Shown here one piece after another: positions 33,690 through 44,430 of a stretch of 64,000 bases of DNA. Below the pieces are notes generated by a model that was given only the letters and a program-made list of their open reading frames with translations, was not told the DNA's origin and searched no databases. Within the stretch, counting starts at the first letter, position 1. Every line of letters starts with the position of its first letter. The DNA lies in the NCBI RefSeq assembly GCF_040954645.1, contig NC_092804.1, positions 45,475,753 through 45,539,752 of the forward strand, given 5' to 3'. Position numbers and translations under genes: made by a program. Source of the DNA: Diabrotica undecimpunctata (lineage: Eukaryota > Arthropoda > Insecta > Coleoptera > Chrysomelidae).

Positions 33690-34760
33690 CTACCAGTCAC
33701 AAGTTTTTGCGATGTATGTCAATATAGGTCTTATAGCTTGTCTTATATCAATGTTTTTATTACGCCATATTGTATTGCTTAGACAGTCAGCTATTTTTGT
33801 TGCTCTCATTGTTTGTTCTGTGACTTCTGCTTCAACGTCGCCCTAGTCTGATAGTTCTATACCTAAGTATTTAAACTTCATCTCTTGTTGGATAATTGAT
33901 CCATTCACCTCGAGTTTACATCTTTCGGGTCTTTTTGATTTTGTTTTAGCGGCTGATACCACCATGTTAAACGATTTGGCTGTGAGATTAAATTGTTATA
34001 GGAGTCGTTGTAAGTCGTCCTCGTTTTCGGCCATCAACGCCGCTGCATCTGCATAACTCCAGATTTAATCTCTATATCCTCTCATTTTGATGCCATTCCC
34101 AGCTGGTATTGGATTGGTAAGTTCTTTGTTTATTTTAGCTCGAATTATATCTCTTTGTATATGTTTTCCCCAGTTTTAATTAGATTTGATTAGATTATGT
34201 GGAATTTGCCTATCATAGAGGAGATTTATGATGTCTTTTAATTGGATACGGTCGAATGCCTTCGATAGATCAACGAAACATATATAGGTAGGCTTGCTAT
34301 ATTCTATTGATTTTTTTGTTATTTGTCTTAGAACGAACACGCTATCTGTGCAAGTGCATCTAGGAATATAAGGCTAGTAATCTTGTTTGTTGTAACGTTT
34401 GTCATAAGTTTTAACTTTGAGCTAAATAAGTTTATTCCTCTATAATTCGAGGGAAGCTCCTTATCTCCCTTTTTAAACATGAATATGGTGGTGCTAGTTC
34501 GCTATTTATTTGGGATTCTATGTTGGAGGAGGATTTTCTGAATTATTAGTGTCAGTAGATTCTGTGCTCCATATTTTAGCAGTTTATTTGGGAATCAGTC
34601 CTGTCCGGGGCTTTTTCGTTCCTTTAATTTCTGGAGGGCTAATTTGCGATTCGATTTCGATGTTGTCATTTACTATTATTTCTGGCGTGTTCAACAACGC
34701 ATCCGTGTCTTCTATCTTGTACAGTTCAGTGAGATAATCGATCCATTGTTTCTTATTTAA
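33690..34760 (-). pseudogene. RTE-like reverse transcriptase, long relic
   Basis: Reading the minus strand from 34760 gives QWIDYLTELYKIEDTD, then TDSVFVLRQITKKSIEYSKP, TYICFVDLSKAFDRIQLKDI (catalytic Asp), a decayed YADA for YADD with LMAENEDDLQRLL, FNLTAKSFNMVVSAAKTKS, FKYLGIELSD and IRPILTYIAKT. This covers fingers, palm and thumb of the RT. Frames shift about ten times and one catalytic Asp of YADD is replaced. The C-terminal zinc-finger end is absent. The SVFVLRQI type matches the copy nested in Tc1 at 40142-41661. Confidence 0.8.
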
Positions 34761-36599
34761 CAACTAGTTCACTAACTTATTTTCTTTGTAATCTGACCAT
34801 AGAAGTCGTTTTCCATCCTTTTGGAAAAGGATGGAAAAGAACATCGCAAAACGTCATCATAAAACTAGTGGATTTTTTTGGGTATTTAGTTCAATTGCTT
34901 TCAAGTCAGATTTCTTTTCATAGAAACTTGAAAATCAGTTTCCTTTTAATTTATAATGATGTTCTCATTCGTTCCACGTTTTTCCAAATATAATCTCGGA
35001 GTCAATTTGATCTAATGGATATTTACTTCTACTACTATGTGTTATTTTGATTTATTGTTTTCTGTTTCTCTAAAATAATCTACCACTGCGTTTATTTTAG
35101 CAATTGTGCTAATATTTTTTAATACGTCGCAGTAATTTGATGAAGTTGATCTTTAATACAAAATTATAAACGAAAACTGAGAATTTTGTATGTATTGAAC
35201 ACTTTGTATGTATTGTAACACACATACAGCAAACGTCATTTATAATGAAGTTACATTGTGCAAATTTTAAAAGGAACCATATTCAATATATGAGCCAAGC
35301 AATTATTTTAAATGACAATCCTTTCTCTAGAGATGCCTTTTTGCCAATATTTCAAAATAAAAAAAAGTCATCTAACCATTAACATAGTATTTGTCATGAT
35401 GTATACTTCTTATAACTTTGCGACTCTGTTTTTTTTCTAAAATTTGTACAACTGCTATTATTTAAATAACAAATCTCTTATATTTAAAATTCTTTAATAT
35501 ATTCTCTAGTAATCGCAAGCTAGGAAGAACCTTTGAACATATGCTAAGTAGAGGTAGCCTTCATGCTCTAAGCACGAGAAGAGTATCACAAGGGGGAGCA
35601 AATAAAACTACATGCTATATCTCTCCAACCTCGCTGTGATTGATTGATCTCAAACTCCTCTACTTTTCTGTACAGAAGTCGAACCGCTGGGTAATAGGTG
35701 CGACAGAGATAACATGTAGTTTTGAAATGCAGAGCATTGAAAGACTGCCTCTAGTTAATATTATGTGCGAAGGGAGGAACCAACACAGAGCATGTTTATT
35801 ATTTCCGAATAGTTCCGAGAAGTGATTGATGAGTGATATTTTTAACAAAGTGGTGTATCTTCATCGGTCTCAACACTACTTATGTTGAAGCAGTACGAAA
35901 ATGAGAACCATTTTGGTACCGCTCCAACGCTGAACTTTCTCAACGATTGAGCATTCAACGATTGAGCAAGCCTGTGCGATAGTAAATCTATTATAATGAA
36001 TAATGATGTGCCTTAATGTTTATAGGAAATTATGACGTACCATAATTATTAATTTGAATTCACTAAACTTACGTACAAGATGAATAGCGTACAACTGAAG
36101 AATCCACAACGCAAACAGAACAAAAATTAGAATTGTATAAAATAACTAGCCAATTGTGTTTCTATTTTTATTTGTTCTGGAACTATAATCCCTAATATTT
36201 ATAGTGTAATACTTTCTAAAGCGATTTCTTTCTTTTCAAATTAACAGTAAAAAATTGTTATCTTTTTCTTTTTAACACTTTCCTTTATTTTCAAATTTAT
36301 GCACCATGGTTTCCATAGATACCTTTGGGATATATTTGACAGAACGGTCAATGTTATTTTAATACTTAATGGATACAAAGAAGATACCCAGCACATATTT
36401 ATGTTACAATAATCTATTATTACTCCAGCTTGTTTCGGTATATTTATTTTGATTTCTTTCATTTGAGCTAATAGATTACCTAATTTTGAGTAATTGTTTT
36501 TGTGTCTGTTGACGAAATGACGAAAAAATATACGATATAGTAGATGCGTTGTAGATGTCTTTTTTTTGCAAAAGGTAATGGCCGGTTTTAGGAAAAGCG
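34761..36599. other. AT-rich stretch, no supported gene
   Basis: No recognisable protein, RNA or element end. Small features only: AACGATTGAGCATTC tandem pair near 35940, and opposed short frames at 35640-35848 that look like chance. Confidence 0.4.
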
Positions 36600-37065
36600 G
36601 CAACACAAATATATTGAGGTATGTAGACGTGCTTCTTCTCTTCTCGAAAGTGACTTGTCTCGAGTTATTATATTTTGCTTTATGTCATTCTATTAATATG
36701 TCTGTTCCATTCTTCCGTTCCGTTCTATCTTGCAACCACTCATTTATATCCTGCATTGCTTCTGGTCTCCTGGTTTTGTATATTAGTTTTCCCATTATTC
36801 TTTTTAAGATTCTTATTTCATTTATTTTTAGTATCTTCGTGTTGTGTTATTTTCAGGTCCAATTTCTGCGATGCAAGTCGTGACATGCTGAATTACAGAT
36901 TTGTATATGCGCGTTTTTGTTGTTATTTTTAGGGGTGCATTTCTCCACATTCTGTTATTGATGCATCCCGCTTCTTTGATTGCTTTTGTCAATGGTTCCC
37001 GCATACTGTCAATACGGCCATAATAACGGACAATACAGAGCTGCAAGATTTAGTGAATATACATT
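36600..37065 (-). pseudogene. RTE-like 3' terminal fragment
   Basis: Minus codons read SMREPLTKAIKEAGCINNRM, then WRNAPLKITTKTRIYKSVIQ and HVTTCIAEIGPENNTTRR, the post-RT domain of RTE-like ORF2. With shifts it continues as LKRIMGKLIYKTRR toward 36700. It is truncated on both sides and abuts a plus-strand RTE piece. Confidence 0.7.
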
Positions 37066-37560
37066 AACATAGCAAAAATTAAATTTATGACAATCAGCAG
37101 ACCACAAGATCAGTTAAATATAAATAAAAGGGGTATTGGAAGGGTTGAAAGATTGAAATACCTTGGAGCTATATTAAACAGCAAGTGGGACTGTTAGAAA
37201 CAGTGGGCTCTCGTTAAATTTGATAAATACCTCCTTCGCCGTTAACTTCCTTTTACTCTTAATAAAATCTGGGTCTTGAAATGTTACGTATGGCCCATCT
37301 AATGTACGGAACTGGGATCTCGATACTTACAGTAAGATCTCTAAATCGTGTGGAGGCTTTCGAAATGTGGTCTGCTTAGAATTCCATGGGTGGCCTTGTA
37401 ACAAATGATGAGTTTCTAAGAAAAGCTAATGTTCCGAGACAAAAGAAACTGGTGTGGCATATCTGATATCAGTACGATAATAAGGGCGGAAGAAGGATTT
37501 ATGTACATTCGACAACCAGCATGAACGCCTACACGTTGCATAGCGTACGACTCCCAAAGA
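37066..37560 (+). pseudogene. RTE-like RT thumb and C-terminus, plus strand
   Basis: Codons read KIKFMTISRPQDQLNINKRG, then RVERLKYLGAILNSKWD. After shifts come LKCYVWPI, NRVEAFEMWSA, IPWVAL and LRKANVPRQKKLVWHI-like blocks. This is a different RTE subfamily from its minus-strand neighbour, meeting it tail to tail near 37066. Confidence 0.65.
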
Positions 37561-38194
37561 AAAATAAGGTTTCTTTTATACTACTAGACTTTTTGTTTTT
37601 TGTTGCGACATTTTCATGTTGAATTCTTTAGCCTTAGTATCATTAAAGATCGTCTTCATTCTCCGCTATCTTTTTGATTTTTTTCCTATATGGTATCTTT
37701 GTTTTGGAAGAAAATGTAAGAGATATTTTCCAAAAACACTTAAATCAATATCACAAACAACATCCTACGAAGTCAGATATAAATTATGAACGGAATAATT
37801 TACGAAGAAGTATGGAAACAGCATATTATGAGACTCTAGAGAAGAAAAAGAAAATAAGAAGCTGGAAAAGGATTATGAGTATAGAATCGACAAGTAAAAA
37901 ATGCAGTAATTGAAAAGAAACGGACATAACACAAGTACTTGCAAAATAAGACAAAGAAAAGAAATATACGGGGAAGTTCGAAACGCTGCAAAAACGATTT
38001 CGCGGGAAAAGTTTATTAGTCCAATTGAAAACGATTTATAAGGAAGACAAATTTTTGCTTACTAAATAATAAAACAAATGAATATAACAGATAAAGACAC
38101 CACCCATTTACAAGTAATCAACGAGAAATAATAGATGCAATATTATAAGAATATGTGGTATAACAGTTGTTACAGAATAGGAATTAGAAGAACA
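37561..38194. other. Spacer with decayed coding-like text
   Basis: A Lys-rich 79-codon frame at 37674-37913 has no family match that I can name. It could be a further retroelement linker, but no motif supports it. Confidence 0.35.
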
Positions 38195-39381
38195 AACTTC
38201 ATATGGCACTGACCATATAACAATACAAGTACCGTAAGTTTTAAGCTCTTTTCTTCTGAACCGTTCATTGGATTTAGATGATTTTATTTTTCACATTATA
38301 GGTCTATTTCTAAGGAATTACCGTACCAATGTTTTCTGAGAAATATCAACGTTTTACCCATATACGGCCTGTAAAAATAACATTGTGTGTATACATCATA
38401 TTTTGCAATATCCTGTTGAATTTATTAGAAGCAAACACTACATCTTATTAATATAGCGAGATCGCTTCATCTTTTCTTAACATTGTACAAAAATCATCTA
38501 CATATCTCTATTATCACATATTATGCAAAACTTTAAATGTAACAAGTTTTTATGGACATTTAAAGCAAATAAAAACAAACTCTACTTACATAAACTTTAC
38601 AAATATAACTAAAGTAAATAATTTTTAATAGGTTCCCTTTTTTAAAAATACTTAATATCGATTATTTATGCCTCTATTTTTAATTGCTTCTTCACAGCGA
38701 CTAGGCATGCGTAAAAGCAAGCGTAGTATTTGGTTTTTATCAATTGTATCCCAAATTTATTTACCATACCTTCTCTGTCAAGAGAGACAGGTGCTGATTA
38801 TCAGCTCCCGAGTTGACGATCAATAATATCCAAAAAAATCTCTAGGGGATTTAGATCAGGGCTGCAGAGTAGCCGGTTCATGGTTTGTATACCAACCTCG
38901 TCTAAATAATCACGGGCCATACGTGCAACATGTGGTCGAGCATTATCATGGACTAACAGAAAATTATTTTCTATGTAAGGAACACGGGGACCTACATGGT
39001 TAGACAAAATATCTAATATACTTTTTACTTGTTAAAGAACCTCTTCGTAAAGCAACAAGGTCCGTTGTCACTGTAAGAAATGTCCTCCCCAAACCATTAC
39101 AGATCCTCCATTGAATAAAGTTAAAATTGAATAAAGTTGCATAGTGCAATTGAATAGGTTTTACGTTGCACTCTGCATAGCGTTCTCTTACACGTCTATC
39201 TGAGCTATATAAGCAATACCTCGATTCATCTGTGAACAATACGTGCTCCCAGTCATCAACAGTCCAGTCAAGGTGCTCTGGCTCGTATCGTTACGTGGAA
39301 ATATTGTTCAGCGAGACGCTTTTATATAGTGTCCCTACTAATTTGAATACTATGAACATCTACCACTTGTATTCGTAAATG

Positions 39382-39949
39382 CACACGGTCGCTTCGCTAC
39401 ACGGTTGGTAGAAACGCACACGGTCGCTTCGGCGACACGGTCACCGGTCTACATTCCTAGTATCCGAGACGAGACTCTCGTGGGACCACTCTACTCCCGT
39501 ACTCCCATTCCAAAAGAGCCTGGTGAGGTTGAACGAGCTGGGCCCGTATATACCTCTCCTGACCTTCGGTCAGGCGTGGTGTGGGTGCCCCGGCACGTAC
39601 CCACCAGGAGATCCAAGAGTGGTAGAGGAGAGATCCTCGGCGGCGACCTGTCTACGTGTGAGGTGAAAATTCCTCCGCCTGCCGAACCTACCCGCCCGTA
39701 GTGTGGGAGTAACGGGTAGGCAAGGTACTCACAACACAGGTACTACGGGGAAGGTGGAGCCCCCACGGGTCGCGTGTAGTAGACGTGTCGTGGTAACCCC
39801 ACGGGACGTTTTTGGTACGCGCCACGTGGCACCTTCACTTTGGTGTCGGACTCGTAGGGGCAGAGGTTTCACTAACGGGCGTATGCCGAAAGGCCAGGTA
39901 GCCCAGGGTCCTGCCAAGTCTTTACTTGGAGGGCACGCCATTATAGCAA
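39382..39949 (+). mobile_element. GC-rich dispersed repeat, copy 2, with 14-bp duplication
   Basis: TGTATTCGTAAATG lies at 39368-39381 and 39950-39963, so this 568-bp block inserted into the Tc1 gene with a 14-bp duplication. It matches copy 1 (19520-20015) in inverse orientation. The interior is far more GC-rich than its surroundings, and begins with a repeated GCACACGGTCGCTTCG (39381 and 39416). Open frames of 98 and 85 codons exist, but indels against copy 1 argue against coding. A variable-length duplication points to retroposition; no A-tail or B box was found. Confidence 0.85.
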
Positions 39950-40141
39950 TGTATTCGTAAATGTCTCATTGTGATAAAACATTCTCTTATAACACGAAGC
40001 TTGATAAACTGATCTTGCCGTGGTGTTGTAACTCTTCCTCTTCTTTGTCAATGCCGTCTCGTATGGTCGTTTGTTTCTCGAAAACGATGAACGACTCGTG
40101 ACATTGTAGTATGAGATACTCCTAACCGCAAGCCTATTTCA

Positions 40142-41661
40142 ATTCTTCCTCTTCTTCTTTCTTTTATGTAGGCTTTAAAGCCTGTTTCTTCTTCAATATT
40201 AGCCTCCTAAATTGTTTAAATTATCGCACCATCTTTTTCTTAGTCTGCCAATACTTTTTCGTCTATTTGGTGACTTATCTCGTGCTCTTCGTACTGTCCT
40301 ATCGTCTACCAGTCTACTAATGTGTTCGTTCCACTCCTGTTTTCATTTTGTCACCCATCCATTTATTTCTTCTATATTGCATGTTCTTCTTATGTTTTCG
40401 CTTCTCTCCATATCCAACAGACTTTTCCCTGATATTCGTCTAAGTATTTTCATCTCTGTTGTTTCTAGTAGTCGTCTCGTTTTAGATGTGTCAGGTCTTG
40501 TCTCCGCCGTGTATGTTAATATAGGTCTAATTGCTGCTTTATAGATTCTTGTGGGTGTAGGTGTTTGTTCTTCCAGATTGTGTCATTAAGAGATCCCGCC
40601 GCTTTACTTGCTTTTAAGCTTTGTTGTCGTACTTCTTCTTCAGCATCTCCGTAACTAGTTATGTCTATTCTCAAATATCTAAACCTTGCTTCCTGCTTTA
40701 TTATTTTTCCATCAATTTCAATTTTTCATCATAGTGGATATTTAGATGTTGTCATACATTTGGTTTTTTTTTCTGCTGATATTATTATATTGTATTTCTT
40801 GGCTGTTGTATTGAAGATGTGTGGTAATTTTTTTTTACACAATACAGGCGAGCTGTGTCACGCCGCTAAGAACAGAATTCTAGTAATGAGATAGTCGCCT
40901 ACGCACTTTGGTGTATGGCATGTTAAGAAGAAGAAGAAGGTAATTTTTGGAGCTCGTCGTCTGTCTCGGTGATTAATGCGGCCATAGCATTTACGTACTT
41001 CTTTTATTACTTTGTCCATTATTATATTTAAGAGAAGTGTGCTTAACGAGTCACCCTGTCTGACTTCGCTTTGTACTGGCATACACTGTGTTAGTTTTCC
41101 ATTTATCTTTGCCTGTATTCGATTATGGAAGTAGATGTTTTCGATGGTTTGTATAATATCGATTGGTATGTTTCTTTTATACAGTAGGTGTAAGACGTCT
41201 TCGACTTGGATGCGATCAAAAGCCTTTGTCAGGTCTATAAAATATAGATATGCTGGCTTATGTACTCGATGGCCTTTTCTGTGATTTGTCTTAGTACAAA
41301 TACGGCGTCTATGCAGGATCTTCCGGATCTGAATCCTTGTTGTTCATCTGATAAAGTTGTTATTTTATTGATTTTGTTGGTTAGGACTTTTGTGGTAAGC
41401 TTAAGTGCGGTGTTCAGTAGATTTATACCTCTATAATTGTTGGGGTCTTCTTTATCTCCTTTTTTGAACATTGGTATCATTATGCTGTTTCTTCATGCGT
41501 CTGGTATCTTGCAGTGCAATATTAGTTTTTGTATAAATTTTGTCATCTCTAGGGTTATATTTTCTCCTCAGTTTTTTAGAAGTTCGCTGGTTATTCCGTC
41601 TGGTTCTGGTGACTTTCTATTTTTTATTTTTTTTTATCTTTTATTTTTCTATTTTTAGCCT
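40142..41661 (-). mobile_element. 5'-truncated RTE-like insertion with 11-bp duplication
   Basis: AGCCTATTTCA lies at 40131-40141 and 41662-41672, framing a 1520-bp insert. In coding order: NRKSPEPDGITSELL, MIPMFKKGDKEDPNNYRGIN, QQGFRSGRSCIDAVFVLRQI, a GDSLSTLLLNIIMD palm block, then after a gap (40860-40930, where YADD should be) NTTAKKYNIIISAEKTKCMT, FRYLRIDITSYGDAEEEV, IRPILTYTAET, LRRISGKSLLD, EWNEHISRL and SIGRLRKRWCDNLNNLGG. It ends in GAAGAAG-rich sequence at 40142. The endonuclease is missing by 5' truncation. Confidence 0.9.
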
Positions 41662-42255
41662 AGCCTATTTCACGATAAGTTAATTCTATATCCGCTAAAG
41701 TAATTGCCTGCACACATTCACAACGGCTCAGATTTCTTGAAATACGGCCAATGTCAATTAATCAACAAAAATGCAAAATAGCAAAACAGTTTATTCAATT
41801 GTAAACAATATTGTCAGTCTAAAACTGTTCTGTCATTTTTTTTTATTTTTCATAGCCTGCTTATATTCCATTATCGAGTATTACAATTCAATCAAATCAA
41901 GTTTTACATTGAACGTACTTTTCTTTTTTGATAATAGAGATCTCGATATCGAAGCTTTTTTACGAAAATGTTGAGAAAAAAATTAAGCTATATTAATAAT
42001 ATTTGGTGTTTGTTTCTAATAAATTCCACAGGATGTTGCAAAATAAGATAAAAAAACAACTTCATTTTTATACCCCTTATATGGGTAAAACGTTGACATT
42101 TCTCATAAAACATCATTGGTACAGTAATACCTTAGAAATAGACATATTATAATGTGAAATAAAAATCATCGAAATCCAATCAAGGGTTCAGAAGAAACGT
42201 AGCTTTAAAGTTATGTTACTTTTAAGATGGTGCTTTAATTTTGGGGATTATATAT

Positions 42256-43499
42256 ACCTAAATTACCTTGTATAATTAGTATATTAAATGAATAACGAAA
42301 ATATCCAAAAAAAAGCACTTAGTAAGAGCTCAGTATGTTCCAGTTAAAATCAATATTTATCGAAATTTCAAATTCTGTTACAATTAATGTAACATGCTTT
42401 AAATTTATCGTCAAATATATTTTGACACACAACAATATATAAAAAATACACTTAATCGAAACTAGAACTGTACTGTGGGATAACACATAGAGACATACAA
42501 CACGAAGATAGGTTCATTCCATTTGAAAATCTTATGTATAAGGTTGGCCTTTTTAACGACGGTTCGTTGTCTGTTGAAAAAAAACTGACTTTTACAATGG
42601 CCATGTCCTTGTTGTCACTAACTAATATCACGTTGTGCATAAATTTAAAAATAATTTAAATGTAAAGAAATTCAAGTGTCCCATTCTTTTAAACAGTGCA
42701 AAAAACGCACCTAGTGCTTCTCTACTACCTACTTTACAAATTCATATCAATGACATATTGAACAATTAATTCAAAAAGTAGAAGTTTTAATAGAAACATA
42801 CTATGCTCCGCTAGACATCTTGTACTAATTTTACAAAAAAAAACTAGTCTATAAAACTAAACAATGTCTATTAGTCTCAAATAGAATATTATAATTTTCT
42901 TGTTATATATTCCCATTAAACGAAATTTTTATTTGATGTGGGTAATAGGTAAAAGTCGGGTAACCATCTATTAGTGAACTTCGTTTTTGGCAAATCTACA
43001 TATTTCTGAATCGGTTACTTACATTAGTTGATAATTTTGGAAGGAATGAGTACTTAAATTGGTAGCTGTCAACAAAAATAACAGTAAAATAAAAATACCG
43101 CACAAAAATGTCAGACCAGATTTCAGTGTTTTATTTCAAAATATACAACCAGAGTTGGTTTAAAAAATTACTGTATTTTCAAATGCAGAAGGATTTTCCA
43201 ACAAAGAAATTTTTTCATTATGTGACTCAAGTATTCCTTACATTACCATGAGGTACATTTAAAGGTCTCTGTATTAAAAGTTTTTAGAATTTCTCACCCG
43301 ATGAGTATAAGACCATATTGAAAATATCCGACTGTATGTGCTAAAACGGACAAAAATAAAATCTACAGTGCGGCTAAATCATTATCAAACAGTTATGTCT
43401 ATATAGTATGTTCCATTTACTCGCCAAATTCGATTTTCCTCTTTAACACACTCCTAGAACCATCCGTATCCTAAGTGACTTGTTTTTTAGTACCGTGCC
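42256..43499. other. AT-rich stretch, nothing recognised
   Basis: No open frame, repeat or motif that can be supported. Confidence 0.45.
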
Positions 43500-43870
43500 C
43501 AGATTTAGGTGTTGGTAGCCTGCAATATTGTTCTCGATATTTTGCGCCAGTCCATTAACCAAGGTTTCGGAGCGACGAATATTTTTTCCTATCAATTCCT
43601 GTATTTCCCTCTATCTTTCCGTTGAGTATTAACTGCAGTATCCAGTAAATACTCCTCTCATATGCTCCAAGTATTAAATTTTTCTCTTTTTTTATAATTT
43701 TCGTTGTCACCTTCGCCTTAACCTATACTGTTTAATAAATTATGTGTTTGAAATGCGCTGAAACCATTCTTTGAGTATTCTCGAAGGCTTCTAACTTATT
43801 CACCATATTAACCTTGATAATTAAGATTTCACATTCATACAGGGAGTGTTACGACGAGTTCTGATATATA
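43500..43870 (-). pseudogene. RTE-like 3' terminal relic
   Basis: Decayed codons on the minus strand follow the C-terminal pattern YEYLLDTAVNTQRKDRGKYR (for LLQLILEGKIEGKRGxGR) and NLG..WTG. Stops are frequent. Assigned by order of motifs only. Confidence 0.45.
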
Positions 43871-43970
43871 CACTATCTATATATCAGAAACTACTTACAC
43901 GATATTTATGAAAATTGGTTCATGGGGATTACACGTTATGACGAACAAAGAAAATATTTTGACAGACATG

Positions 43971-43993
43971 CCACTTCCGGTTATACCGGAAGT
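43971..43993. repeat. Perfect palindrome CACTTCCGGT-TAT-ACCGGAAGTG
   Basis: Ten-base arms around a 3-base loop in otherwise AT-rich DNA. It could be an element terminus or an inverted pair of ETS-like GGAA sites; no evidence for function. Confidence 0.8.
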
Positions 43994-44074
43994 GAACAGC
44001 AACTTTGTTATTTTAAATCGAACACCTTGTATATTATTGAATTTTTAGATTCTGCATAAGATTCTAGATAAAAT

Positions 44075-44430
44075 TTGTATTTTATTGGTTTAGAAGTTTT
44101 CAAGTTCACACTGATTAAAAGCTTTTCTGAGACATACTGGTATGTGGGACGATTTAAAAATATGGTTCAACTTGCCGAAGGCTACCGAAGTCAGTCTTAT
44201 ACGACGGAGAAGCTCAACGGTTTGGTTATCTTTTCCTATGCGAATGTCGTGACCTAGGTATTTATAGGCCTTTACCTGGACTATGGGTCTTGTTCCTACG
44301 CATATATCTTCGCTGACTACAAGATTTGTCATCATCTAGGTTTTAGATATATTTATTTTCAATCTCCCTTCCAGCGAGGAAAGGTAGAGCTGATTTAAAA
44401 GTTCTTTGGCCTCATCTAACCTATCAGCTC
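44075..44430 (-). pseudogene. RTE-like RT thumb fragment
   Basis: Codons read EAKELLNQLYLSSLEGRLKI, then MMTNLVVSEDICVGTRPIVQ, VKAYKYLGHDIRIGKDNQTV and RRIRLTSVAFGKLNHIFKSS, the segment after the RT active site in the same RTE subfamily as 44431-46180 and 63244-64000. It abuts the 3' end of the next copy. Confidence 0.75.

Larger units (their letters stand above)
38652..41755 (-). pseudogene. Tc1 DD34E transposase interrupted by two inserts
   Basis: From 41755 down: IGRISRNLSRCECVQAITLA, DIELTYREIG (to 41673); after the first insert LRLGVSHTTMSRVVHRFRET and VTTPRQDQFIKLRVIRE; after the second VVDVHSIQISRDTI. Asp 1 is in FTDES (codon 39230-39228), Asp 2 in VHDNARPH (38947-38945) and Glu in SPDLNPLE (34 residues later), giving the DD34E signature. 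The protein ends RMPSRCEEAIKNRG...NRY at stop 38652-38654. The frame runs continuously across both insertion points once inserts and one duplication copy are set aside. Independent stops (several, such as near 39340 and 39255) show later decay. Confidence 0.88.
38195..42255 (-). mobile_element. Tc1-type element, split by two later insertions
   Basis: The transposase (minus) is bounded by long inverted flanks: 38195-38510 matches the inverse of about 41930-42255 (shared CTTCTGAACC, TTGGATTT.GATGATTTTT, CACATTATA, GTCTATTTCTAAGG, CAACGTTTTACCCATATA). Removing the inserts 39382-39963 and 40142-41672 leaves a unit of about 1.95 kb, normal for Tc1. Exact outer ends and the TA duplication could not be fixed by eye. 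Confidence 0.8.

Noticed and set aside
35640..35848. Opposed short frames of about 60 codons
   Set aside because: They are each other's antisense, short and without motifs.
39405..39960. 98- and 85-codon plus-strand frames in the GC-rich repeat
   Set aside because: High GC removes stop codons by chance, and indels relative to the copy at 19520-20015 break both frames.
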